A stretch of DNA of 64,000 nt, taken from a virus. Below the pieces are notes generated by a model, which saw only the letters and a list, made by a program, of their open reading frames with translations, was not told the origin of the DNA and ran no database searches. Below, piece by piece: positions 52,531 to 63,500 of this stretch. Location: IMG/VR virus record IMGVR_UViG_3300032297_000199, positions 18,345 to 82,344 of that record; one strand, 5' to 3'. Position 1 is the stretch's first letter. Every line of letters starts with the position of its first letter. The position numbers and the translations under genes were made by a program.

Positions 52531-55500
52531 ATGATGTAATTGCTAGTCTTAGTGCTTGTACTGCCATTGCAGTAGGCGAGTAATTAGGTGTAAATGTGAC
52601 TTGTATTAGTCCACCGTTATATACGGCGTTAAATTCTCCTAACTCTCCAGTGTTAGTTACAATACCGTATTGGCTAATATAAGAACCATTAGTCTGTTCG
52701 CTACCATCGTAAGTTACCATGATTTCAACTACATGGAATTTGTTAGGAACAAATCCAGTATCAGTAATTTGTACTAGATATTTTGCTGTCCTAAAAGATC
52801 CGCCATTGAAAGAGTCAATTGTAATCTGTCCATTTGATACAATTCCTGTAGTACTAGTTGACGCAATTTGGTTATCAACTACCTGTACAGTAGCTCCTTT
52901 AATTGTCCCGCCGGCTGTAATGTTTCCACCAACTCCAACTCCGCCTACAACTTGTAATGCACCTGTGTTTGTTGTACCGTTGTTGATCGAACCTGAACCA
53001 AACTTAACTTGACCATTAGATACCCATAGCGCATATCTGTTAGTAGCACTTGCTCCGCCGATAACCGCTGGGGCATCTTCAACAAACAATGTAGCAATGT
53101 TTTGCCAAGTAGGATTTAAAGTACCAACTAAGTTAGGCTTATTAATACTATGAATAACAGCATTACCTGCATTTACTCCGGTGCTGTTTAAATCAGTGTA
53201 TGTTGATGTTGATAATTGTAAGCCAGGACCGTTAACAGTCCACTTGCCTGCTTGCACATCGCCAACTCGCTTGATACTTCCGCCAACCCATAGGCCTTCG
53301 CCAATACCAACTCCACCCCAAACTTCTAATGCGCCTGTACCAGTTGTACTTGTTACAGTATTTTGTGATAGGATGTGCGTAGATTTATCAATCCATACAT
53401 CACCCCCAATGCCTACACCACCTGCAACAGTTAAATCACCATATGCTGTACCAGTTGACACAGTACCGCTATTGATACTAGCAGTGTCTACATTGATTCT
53501 TCTGGCATTAATTGTTTCTAAAACGCCTAAACCACCTTGTACAGTCAACGCACCGCTTGTTCTATCAATACTAGGAGTAGTTCCGTCAACTTGTAAAGTA
53601 TTTTTTACAGTTAAGTTTGTACCGACTCTTGCACTTTGTCCAATATCTAGTGTTTGGCCGATGTGTACATCACCGCCAATACCAACGCCACCGTCAACAA
53701 CTAATGCACCATCAGTAGATGTAAAGTTGCTAGTAGTGCTATAAATTCTAGTATTTTCTTGGACATTTAGTGCGCCACCTATGCCTACGCCACCACCTAC
53801 TACTAATGCGCCGGAGTATGTGTTAGATGATACATCAGTTGCCCAAACATAAGCAGAACCTGTTGATACAAATGTACCACCGACATTTAAGTTCTTACCA
53901 ATACCAACACCACCGCCAACAATAACTGCACCTGTATCAGTACTTTCTGATTCAGTTTGATTGCTAAAGAAGAATGTTGCTGTAAACTCTCCACCAATGT
54001 TACTATTAACAGTACCAGTAGTAAGAATCTGTGCGCCTGCGATATAACCTGCTTCACTTACTAACAAATATTTGGCGCCAATACCACCATTAGGTACTTG
54101 GATAGTGTTGTCAGTAATTGTGGTTAGACTCCACGCACCGTTAATGTAAGTAGAAGTCGAGTTTGGACCAAAGTAGCTAGATCCTCCGACGCTAATGCCG
54201 CCTGCAACTTGTAAAGCTCCGGTTAACGCACTGTTAGAATCGTCTGTATTATGTAATACTAACTTGCCTGCTTCTAGTGTAGCCCAAGAACCAGTTGTGT
54301 ATAGTTGGCTAACATCTGTCTTACCATTAGCATCTGGAAGAATGTCAGTCTTTAAAATAAAGTGTTGGTTAGTTTGTTCAATACCAACAAATGCTCTGTA
54401 ATCAGTTAAAGTATTAACTGCGTTTTGGTAGTGAATTAACAAGCCCTTGTCATAGACATCAGGAACTTGAAGCATTGTGCTGTCAACACCACCACCAATT
54501 TCAATTACAGGGTCAACAATATATGTGTTTGTACTGTTAACAACAACTTGTGTGCCTTGGCCTAATAGTAATAAGTCACCTTTAATAACTGCATTACCGT
54601 CTACAGATAAATCTCGTCCAATAGCAACACCACCAGCAACAACTAAAGCGTTTGTAGCAGTAGTTCCTGTTGAACTATCAGTTGCGCCAATAATTAAATT
54701 CTTTGTAATTCCAACGCCGCCGGTGACAACTAAAGGTGCTGCACTTTCAGAAAGAGCTGCTGAATCGTCGTCTACAACAATGTTAAAGGCATGTAAAGTC
54801 TGACCAATACCAACACCACCTTCTACAACTAACGCTCCAGAGTATGTGTTAGATGCATCAGTGCCGTTAGCTAGAAAAACTTGTCCAGCAATGTATGCAG
54901 AACCAGCAACTCCTATACCACCATTATTTGTAACTTGTAAACTATTACCTGCAACAGATGTTAAGTTTGCATCTCCAGAAACAAAGATGCCGTTCCTAGC
55001 ATATAAATCTTGGCCTACACCTAGACCGCCCTGTATTGTTAGAGCACCTGTTGATGTACTAACTGAATTTTCTGTGCTTTGGAATGTACCTGTAGTTTGA
55101 CCAACAAATCGGCCTCCTACATATAAATTACCGGCAATTCCTGCGCCGCCGTTGGGAATTTGTAAGGCGCCAGAACCTGTACTAATAGAATTGGTATTAG
55201 TTAAAATTCTAACTTCGTTAGGAAACTCAGCTACGCCAACATTCATCGTGGCTCTAGTTATAATTTCACTATTTTCGATGTAGTAGGTACCGTAGAAATT
55301 ACCGCCACCTACACCATAAATTCCGTTGCCAAAACTCAAACCACCTACAACTTGTAATGCTTGAGATGAAGTGGTACTTGTACTACCTTTTGTCTCGCCA
55401 ATGTATACAGTACCTGAAGTAATGTAGATAGAATATGGATTAACAATTGAAAGATTTGTACTTGCTGTGCTAGGTGCGCCGCTAATAAACAAACTAGCAG

Positions 55501-55813
55501 CATTGGTTAATGTAACATTTGTGTTAGTTGTATCAACTAACGAACTACCGAAGTAATTAATTGATGTCCAAGGTATTGTACCTACACCAGCAATGTCAGT
55601 ATAAACAGAGTTGTTTAATGTTAAAGCTGCACCTTGGCTAAAATCTGTTCCGCTTACTGCGCCTACTCGCGAAATATGGCCTTGAACATTTAAATTGCCA
55701 CCTATGCCGGCGCCGCCAGCGACAATTAAAGCACCGGTTGCCGTCGAGTCTGACTGTGCAGTCCCTTCTGCAACTATGCCTTGCTTGACAATAAAATCTT
55801 TATTCAATGCCAT
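52529..55813 (-). CDS. Giant repeat adhesin, 1094 residues
   Basis: Starts MALNKDFIVKQGIVAEGT. By eye about 16 TGALxVxGGxGIGxxLxVGG units make up most of the protein, with one DPVIEIGGG...DKGLLIHY...AFVGIEQTNQHF domain like the two in the 2003-residue adhesin. The C-terminal ~110 residues (RTAKYLVQITD, KFHVVEIMVTYDG, SQYGIVTN) match the end of the 587-residue neighbour, so the two share a tip or trimerisation domain. A virion appendage is likely. Confidence 0.75.
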   Translation of the reverse strand: MALNKDFIVKQGIVAEGTAQSDSTATGALIVAGGAGIGGNLNVQGHISRVGAVSGTDFSQGAALTLNNSVYTDIAGVGTIPWTSINYFGSSLVDTTNTNVTLTNAASLFISGAPSTASTNLSIVNPYSIYITSGTVYIGETKGSTSTTSSQALQVVGGLSFGNGIYGVGGGNFYGTYYIENSEIITRATMNVGVAEFPNEVRILTNTNSISTGSGALQIPNGGAGIAGNLYVGGRFVGQTTGTFQSTENSVSTSTGALTIQGGLGVGQDLYARNGIFVSGDANLTSVAGNSLQVTNNGGIGVAGSAYIAGQVFLANGTDASNTYSGALVVEGGVGIGQTLHAFNIVVDDDSAALSESAAPLVVTGGVGITKNLIIGATDSSTGTTATNALVVAGGVAIGRDLSVDGNAVIKGDLLLLGQGTQVVVNSTNTYIVDPVIEIGGGVDSTMLQVPDVYDKGLLIHYQNAVNTLTDYRAFVGIEQTNQHFILKTDILPDANGKTDVSQLYTTGSWATLEAGKLVLHNTDDSNSALTGALQVAGGISVGGSSYFGPNSTSTYINGAWSLTTITDNTIQVPNGGIGAKYLLVSEAGYIAGAQILTTGTVNSNIGGEFTATFFFSNQTESESTDTGAVIVGGGVGIGKNLNVGGTFVSTGSAYVWATDVSSNTYSGALVVGGGVGIGGALNVQENTRIYSTTSNFTSTDGALVVDGGVGIGGDVHIGQTLDIGQSARVGTNLTVKNTLQVDGTTPSIDRTSGALTVQGGLGVLETINARRINVDTASINSGTVSTGTAYGDLTVAGGVGIGGDVWIDKSTHILSQNTVTSTTGTGALEVWGGVGIGEGLWVGGSIKRVGDVQAGKWTVNGPGLQLSTSTYTDLNSTGVNAGNAVIHSINKPNLVGTLNPTWQNIATLFVEDAPAVIGGASATNRYALWVSNGQVKFGSGSINNGTTNTGALQVVGGVGVGGNITAGGTIKGATVQVVDNQIASTSTTGIVSNGQITIDSFNGGSFRTAKYLVQITDTGFVPNKFHVVEIMVTYDGSEQTNGSYISQYGIVTNTGELGEFNAVYNGGLIQVTFTPNYSPTAMAVQALRLAITS

Positions 55814-55829
55814 TTCTTATTCCTTAGTA

Positions 55830-57593
55830 TTACCTAGTTATGCTGGTTCTTTGAACTTTTACAGTTTTGTTACTTGGGCTAGCAGCTCTAAACAATAACC
55901 TAACTAAGCCATTGCCCCCGACATTGAAATCAACATCAAAACTGCCATTTACTCCCCCAGTGGTGATTATACCGTATTCTGATTTGTAAACATTACCTGC
56001 ATTATCGTTTAACACTACAATCTCCACTACATGAAACTTTGCTGTAGGTCCGGTTCCGTCTGTTACCTGAACTAAACTCTTTGCAGTTCTGTAACTTAAG
56101 GCGGGCCAACTGTCAACTACAGTAGTACTCGTGTTATTTATGCTGGTACTGCGAGTAAACAGTTGGGCATCCCCGTATTGGATACTGCCGTTAACCTGTA
56201 ATTTATCTACAAGATTGTCTGTTTGTTGGCCAACTAGTAAATTTCCAGTAGCTTTAACTAAAATTAATCTATATTGATTGTTTCTGTCGTCATATAATGT
56301 TAAGCTACCTTCCCTTAAACTTGTTCCGCCTTGACCTGCTGCGTTATTTCCGCCTACTGCCCATGTATAACTTTGTCCGTTAGTAGCTGTGTTACGCATA
56401 CGGAAGAATACACTGTCAACTGCTACGCGACTTTCTAGTGTTAGGCTCTTACCGCCGTAAATATTACCGCCAATTCCAACTCCTCCTAGTACTTTTAAAG
56501 CACCGGTCATTGTACTAAATGATTCTTCTATGTTAGCTACATAAAAAGGACTTGAAATTTCACCGCCATTCCATAACGGTGTTTCTAACGGAACTCCGTC
56601 TACATAAACTGCTCTGGCATAAACTGCACCGTTAACTCCTAGTCCGCCAGCTACTTGTAATGCACCAGTAAATGTAGATGTTGCAGAAGTTGCATCCATT
56701 ACTGTTACAGTACCAGTGGACACTATTTGTCCTCCAATATTAACATTTCCGCCAATACCTGCTCCGCCGGCAACAATTAATGCACCAGTATCTGTACTAA
56801 TACTTGTTTCTGTGCTTAACAGTCTTAGTTTATTTGCTTGAAATGTTCCAGTAGAATATAAGTTTGTAAAATATCCTACATCGGGAATTCTAGTTCCAAT
56901 AGGACTTGAATCAATAGTCTTTGCAAATAGGTCTTGAGTTAACCCATCTCCTACAATTTGATACCAATATAACGGATCTATGTTTAATTTTTGGCTAGTT
57001 GTCCAGTCCGTAAAAAAATATCGGCCAGGACTAACAGTACCTGTACTAACTGCTACAATAGCACCAGCAAGTTCTTGTGTGGTATCTGCATCTTTTGCTC
57101 GTGCCCAAGTTCCGTTAAATCCAATACCTAAGAAAGCAACAGTATAGACACCGTTTTGTGCTGGGTTAGTTTGATTTTTAACTAGCACCCTATCGTCTAA
57201 TTTTAAATCAACTCCGCTAACTTTGTTAGGTGCTCCGCCAACTAGTGTAACATTAGATGTAGTTGCAACTCTAACAGGTCCTTTAAAGGCTGTGTTTGCT
57301 TCTAGCGCAGGAATTACAACTGGTCCGTTAATATATAATGTACCTGTTCCTTGAGGATTGATAATAATATTGCCGTTAGGGATAATACTCTGTAAAAAAG
57401 TTGCAGTATTACTAAAAGTAAAATTTAATTTACCTAAAGTAGTTTGATAAGTCGTTTGACTATTAATAGTTGAAATTGTATAACCAGTTCCAGTAGTAGG
57501 AGAATTACCTAAAGCAGCCTGTGTCTGATTAAGTGTAATGTAACCGCTAGTAGAACTGGGGTTTTTAACTTTTCCGCTTAAAAGCAATGCCAT
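55830..57593 (-). CDS. Adhesin/tail protein, 587 residues
   Basis: N-terminal ~130 residues are beta-rich. Residues ~130-235 carry a module frequent in phage tail proteins (DRVLVKNQTNPAQNGVY, then WARAKDADT). Three to four TGALxVxGGxGIGGN units follow (TGALIVAGGAGIGGNVNIGG type). The last ~110 residues (RTAKSLVQVTD, KFHVVEIVVLND, SEYGIITT) are homologous to the C-terminus of the 1094-residue adhesin. Likely a fibre or baseplate-associated subunit. One nt separates it from the giant gene upstream. Confidence 0.7.
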   Translation of the reverse strand: MALLLSGKVKNPSSTSGYITLNQTQAALGNSPTTGTGYTISTINSQTTYQTTLGKLNFTFSNTATFLQSIIPNGNIIINPQGTGTLYINGPVVIPALEANTAFKGPVRVATTSNVTLVGGAPNKVSGVDLKLDDRVLVKNQTNPAQNGVYTVAFLGIGFNGTWARAKDADTTQELAGAIVAVSTGTVSPGRYFFTDWTTSQKLNIDPLYWYQIVGDGLTQDLFAKTIDSSPIGTRIPDVGYFTNLYSTGTFQANKLRLLSTETSISTDTGALIVAGGAGIGGNVNIGGQIVSTGTVTVMDATSATSTFTGALQVAGGLGVNGAVYARAVYVDGVPLETPLWNGGEISSPFYVANIEESFSTMTGALKVLGGVGIGGNIYGGKSLTLESRVAVDSVFFRMRNTATNGQSYTWAVGGNNAAGQGGTSLREGSLTLYDDRNNQYRLILVKATGNLLVGQQTDNLVDKLQVNGSIQYGDAQLFTRSTSINNTSTTVVDSWPALSYRTAKSLVQVTDGTGPTAKFHVVEIVVLNDNAGNVYKSEYGIITTGGVNGSFDVDFNVGGNGLVRLLFRAASPSNKTVKVQRTSITR

Positions 57594-57594
57594 A

Positions 57595-60500
57595 TTATGA
57601 TCCTACCACTAAAATAAACGGTGTCATTGTAGCATACAAACTCTTCTCAAAAGTTCGTCCTGCTAATACACCTGTACTCTGGCTAATAACTAAAGTTGGA
57701 CCAATTCGGAAGTCACCATTTTGGTCAGTTGATGTAAAGAATACCTTACCATTGTTCAACTGAACAGTTTCTTTTCCTTGGTCTGGGTCAGCAGTACCAA
57801 CCTGAGGTAAAGCACCGTACTGAGTTCCTGCTCCAACATATTCGAACAAGTACCCTGAAGCTGAAATATAACTCTGTTGATAGAAGTTAACACTACATCC
57901 ATCGATAAACAATGTTGGATTTGTTACATTTTGTTCTAGTTTCACAATATGATATTGACCTTTTCTTGAGAAATAACCATTGCCTGTATTTACTGACCTG
58001 TAATTTCCGCCATACACAATATCAAAGATTACTGCATCAATAATTGCTCCTGTATCTCTATAACATTTATTTTTATCATAGTTATACTCACCTGTAAATG
58101 TTTGATCAATGTATGCAATAACTTCTGCTTTAACAAATTCCTTATTTGCCATAATCATATTATATGCATTAATTTTATTTGTACTAGGCGTTGAAGTCCC
58201 GTCAATTGGTTCTGGAGTTGGAGCAACGCTTGGTCCATTATTAATAATGTTTGTAATTAGATCAACGCCTGCGTATGCAAGTGTAGTTTCGCTGCTACTT
58301 GCAATTGGCAAATTAACAACTTGTCTTTGTTTTCTTTGATAAGTTTTATTAACTGGAGTTCCTTGAATAATATTACCAATAATTTGTCTAATAAATTCAT
58401 AGGCAGCAGTAGTCTGAGGAATTTCATTTTCAATAGCAGTTGATTCACCGTCAAAGCCGTAGTAATAAACTCCTGCATGTACACTTTGACGATTTCCGCC
58501 GTGTGTTAAATCAAATCCAATGCAATCAATTACATATCCAATATCTCTCTTACATTTAACATCATCAAATGCCCAACCATCATTGTCTAAACTAATTCTA
58601 GCAACAACTTCATCTTCGATGAATGTTTTGTTAGCAACAAGAATATCAAATGAATCTAACAATCCTGTATCAGTTGTAATAAGTCCGTTTGGTACAATAA
58701 TGTCACTTACTCCACCTGTGCCATTTTCTAATATGTTAATAATTACACTCATATTAGAGTTAAGTAGAGTAGCTGCTTCTTGAGTACCTGTAGTTAAATT
58801 AACAACTTGTGTGGTTACATTTCCTGTTGATACAGACACTGTTTCATTTAGCACAATTTTCTCTACTATTTCTTTCATGTAACTGAAAGCATTTGTAGTC
58901 GTAGTAATTTCATTACTTATATCGCCAGTGTATCCACTTTGATTCCAATATTGTAATCCTGCAAATGCGCTTTGCGTATTACTATCATATAAGATATCCA
59001 TTGCAATACTATCTAAGATTAGTCCAGTATCTCGTTTGCATTTTGTCTTATCGTATAAGAATCCAGTATTGAATGTATTATTAATATATGCAATAGTTTC
59101 TGCTACAATGAAAGACCTGTTTGCATTTAGTAGTTTAGCACCATTTAATGTGCTTAAAGTTGCACTAGGTACTAGTCCAATTGAGCTAGGTTCAGGAGCA
59201 ACAGTAGGACCATTGCTAATAATATTAGTAATGATATCAATGTTGTTTCTTACATTTTCAACTTCAGTATCAGTTCCTGCTAGATATGTATAATTTACAT
59301 AGTTAACAATTTCTTCTTGAATAAATTCTCTGTTTGCTGCAAGAATACTTGCCGCACGACTTACATTTGTAGAAGTAGACCTTGCTTGACCTACTGGTAA
59401 CTGTGGTTGAGACGCTGTAGGACCGTTGTAAATAATTCCTGTTATTAAATCTACCATGTTACCTAACAAGTTACTTTCACTAACTGTTGCGGTAGCCAAA
59501 TTCTTAACTTGTGCAATAGTATTATTTGGAGAAACAACCACAGTTTGATTTGTAACAATGTCTGATAAGATATCTTTCAGTCTGTTATATGCTGCAATTG
59601 TTTGATCTCTTTCTCCCGGGATAGCAGATGCAGTATCTGAGAATCCGTAATAGTACACGCCACTTTGAATAGCTTGTCTATTTCCGCCGTATAAAATATC
59701 AAATGCAACACTATCAATTATGTATCCAACATCTCGATAGCATTTATCTCTATCAAACTCAAATACATATTTGTTGTTAATGTATGCAACAACCTCTGCT
59801 TTAATAAACTCTTTGTTAGATAACAATAACTGTGTAGCATTTAATCTACCTTCATCAGTTGTTTTTGTTAAACTAATAGGTTCTACACTAGTAATAGTCT
59901 GAGGACCGTCGTTAATAATACTATTAATTAAATTAATTTCGTCTGCAACAAAATCAACTTCAGCAGGAGTCGATGATGCGTCATTAATAACCTGAGTCAC
60001 ACTGGTTTGTGCAGGATTAGTAATTAGCGTATTTGTAATAATTTTCTGTGCAATTGTCTTAATATAATTAAATGCATCAGTCGTCTGTGGAACTTCAGTA
60101 GGAATTGCACTCGAATTAGAATTAAACGAGTAATAATAAACACCGCTAGTTATAGCTTGTCTATTACCTCCATACAACAAATCAAATGCAACACTGTCTA
60201 ACATGTATCCAGCATCTCTCAAACATTTGGCTTGATCATAATCAAAGCCAATTGGTTTAATACTTTCGACATAAGCAACTACTTCAGCTTGAATATATTC
60301 TCTGTTTGCTACTAATAAATCATAAGCAGTTTGTACAGTAGAAGTTGAGCTGGCAGTAGTACCTTCTGTAACTATTAAATCTGATACGCCTGCTGTACCG
60401 TTCAACAATATATCTGTAATTATTGTAAAATCTGCGCTAATGGATGCTGTTTCAAATACAGTCGCAGTAGTTGTAAAGACTGTCTGAGTTGCAGTGCTTT

Positions 60501-63500
60501 GATATCGAGGACCACTAGTATCGTTAATTGCAATTTTTTGTGCTAACTGACTTAGATAATTAGTTGCACTAACTGTTACATTTAATTCAGATAAAATATC
60601 TCCGGTATATCCGTCTTGATTCCAGTATTGTAATCCAGCAAAAGTACTTTGACTCTTAGAAGCTGTCGGAAATGCTAAATCTAGTGCCATTGCTTCAACA
60701 ACAAGACCTGTATCACGAGCACATTTAACTGGATCGTAACTAAATCCTTTTGCTTCTTCTACATAAGCAAGTGTTTCTGCTTGCAGATATGCTTTGTTAG
60801 CCATTAATATATTGTAAGCATTTTGAGCATCAACTGAAGTTGCAGTTGTTCCGTTTGCAACAATAATATCACTTACTCCGGCTGTTCCGTTCGTCAAGAT
60901 ATTTGTAATAACTTTAAAATCTGCTCTCAACGCCAATGATTGTGTGGTAGTTGCAGAAGTTAAGTTTGTGATTTGACTCACTGTATTCTGAAATCTTACG
61001 ACCGTTGAAGTGTTGTTTAATACAACTTGTTGCGCCAATGAGCTTAGGTACTTAATTGCATTAGTAGTAGTAGTTAACTGGTTAGCAATGTCTCCTGTGT
61101 AGCCTGCTTGATTCCAGTATTGTAACCCGGAAAAATTACTTTGCGTATATCCGTTACCTTGAAATAGTAGGTCAGTGATAAACGAATCTACAATGATTCC
61201 GGTATCTCTGAAGCATTTGTCTTCGTTATAACTGCTCAAAGTAGACTGGACAACACTAGTTTGTTGAGGAATAATAATTTGCCCTGTTACAATATCACCT
61301 ACAATGTCTTTGATAAATTCATAGGCCGCAGTAGTTTGTGGGATTTCATTAGGAATAGCTGTACTATATTGATCAAAGCCGTAGTAGTACACGCCACTTT
61401 GAATAGCTTGTCTATTACCGCCATACAATAAATCATAACTTACACTATCTACCATGTAGCCAACATCTCTGTAGCACTTATTCTGGTCGTATTCAAATCC
61501 AGTAAATGTAGAATTAATGTATGCAATTACTTCGGCAGCAATAAAATCTCGGTTAGCTAATAATAAATCAAACGCTTTATCTACATTAGGGTCTGCACTT
61601 TCTGTTAAGCTAATAGGAGTAGGAGCCGCAGCAACACTTGGACCATTATTAATAATATTTGTAATTGTAGTAATAAATCGTTGTGCCTTAACAACTTCAG
61701 AAATAGTTGCAGGTCGCATGTATGTAACTTGGTCTGCTGTATTTCCTGGACTCTTTGTAATCGGAGTGCTCTGTAAAATGCTTGTTATAATAGAACTAAT
61801 ATGATTATATGCCGCAGTAGTCTGTGGAATTTCTCCAACAATTGCTGTTGAAGTTGAATTATACCCATAGTAGTATACACCACTTTGAATAGCTTGTCTA
61901 TTACCACCGTGTAACAAGTCAAACGCTACACTATCAATCATATATCGCATATCTCGGCGGCATTTTTCTTGATCATAATCGAACAATGCTGGACGAGTAG
62001 CTTCAATAGACGCAATAACTTCTTCAACCATGAAAGTTTTATTAGCTATCAATAAATTGTATGCCTTGCCAATATTTTCATCGTATGTTTTTTGTCCGTT
62101 AGGAATAATAATATCAGTTATTCCTTCAGTTCCGTTTTGTAATATATCTATGATGTATCCAAAACCAGTTCCTGCTTTGGCAGATTCAGTTGCAGTTGCG
62201 GGTTCTAACTCTAATTCTTGTGCGACTGCGTACTGATAACGAGTTCCTGTTGAATTAACAATAACTTGTTGTGCTAATTGTCCTAGATAGATAATAGCAT
62301 TTGTAGTGGTAGTTAATTCGCTTTGAATTGTGCCAACATATCCGTTTTGATTCCAGTACTGTATACCTGCAAAAGTACTTTGACTATTATTTGTAGTTGG
62401 GTACTTTAGGTCAAATGCAATCGCATCAACAATTAATTTTGTATCTCGTAAGCACTTAGCTTGATCGTATTGAAAGTCAGCAATAGAATTAACATAGGCT
62501 ATTGTTTCTGCCTGAATAAATTCTTTGTTAGCTTGCAATGCTGTGTATGCATTATTAGTACTAGTAGAAGAACTTGCAGTTAGACTATTAGGAATAATCC
62601 TATCTGTTACTCCCTCGGTCCCGTTATCAATAATATCAACAATTAAATTAAATTCAGAAATAACTCTATTTGAATCTGCTTCAGATGCTGAGGGAGTATC
62701 TAAATTCTGTGTTACTGAAGTTTGATATGTATAACCAACACTTTGATTTTTAACAATCTTGGAAGAAATATCTCTTACAAATTTAATTGCATTGGTTGTG
62801 GTAGTTAACTGTCCGCCAATTCCGTCAACATATCCGCTTTGGTTCCAGTATTGAACGCCAGCAAAAGTACTTTGGCTCGAAGTATTGAATAATAAATCTT
62901 GTGCCAATGCATCAACAATTAATCCTGTATCTCGAGCACATTTAACCGGATCGTAACTAAACTTACTAGGCCATATTGAATCAACATAAGCAACTGTTTC
63001 TGCTTGAATAAAGTTTCTATTCTTTTCAAGTAATTTCTTTGCAGATTTAATTTCGTTACTAGGCTGAATATATTGTCTAGCTGGAATAATTTCAGGAGCA
63101 CTATCAGGACCTTTCCTAACGATATCTGCAATAATATTAAATTTTTCTTGTAAACTATCTATTGCTACTTCACCGCCTGGGAAAGTAGGATCAATAGTTT
63201 GAGAATATATTGATTGATAAGTTCCAGTAATTAAACTATTAGCAACAATTTGTGTAGCTAAGTCTCTGGCATATAAAATTGCCAAACTAGTAGTTGTTTC
63301 TTCACCGGGAATTAAAGTAGTTTTTGTAGTCGTAGTTGAACTTAAACTTTCGTCAACTACACTAGAAAGCACTGTGTAATATGCATTTCCGCTAAAGAAT
63401 AAATTTAAGAAATTTGGATTTGTAGGATCGCTAACGCCATTTAAAATAGGTCTGCTTAAATGTACTGTTTGATATGTAACATCAACTACTTCTGTATCGT

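Noticed and set aside
43559-57593. Numerous plus-strand Pro/Val/Leu-rich ORFs of 60-210 residues
   Set aside because: All are antisense shadows of the Thr/Gly/Val-rich adhesin repeats, without ribosome-binding sites or independent spacing.
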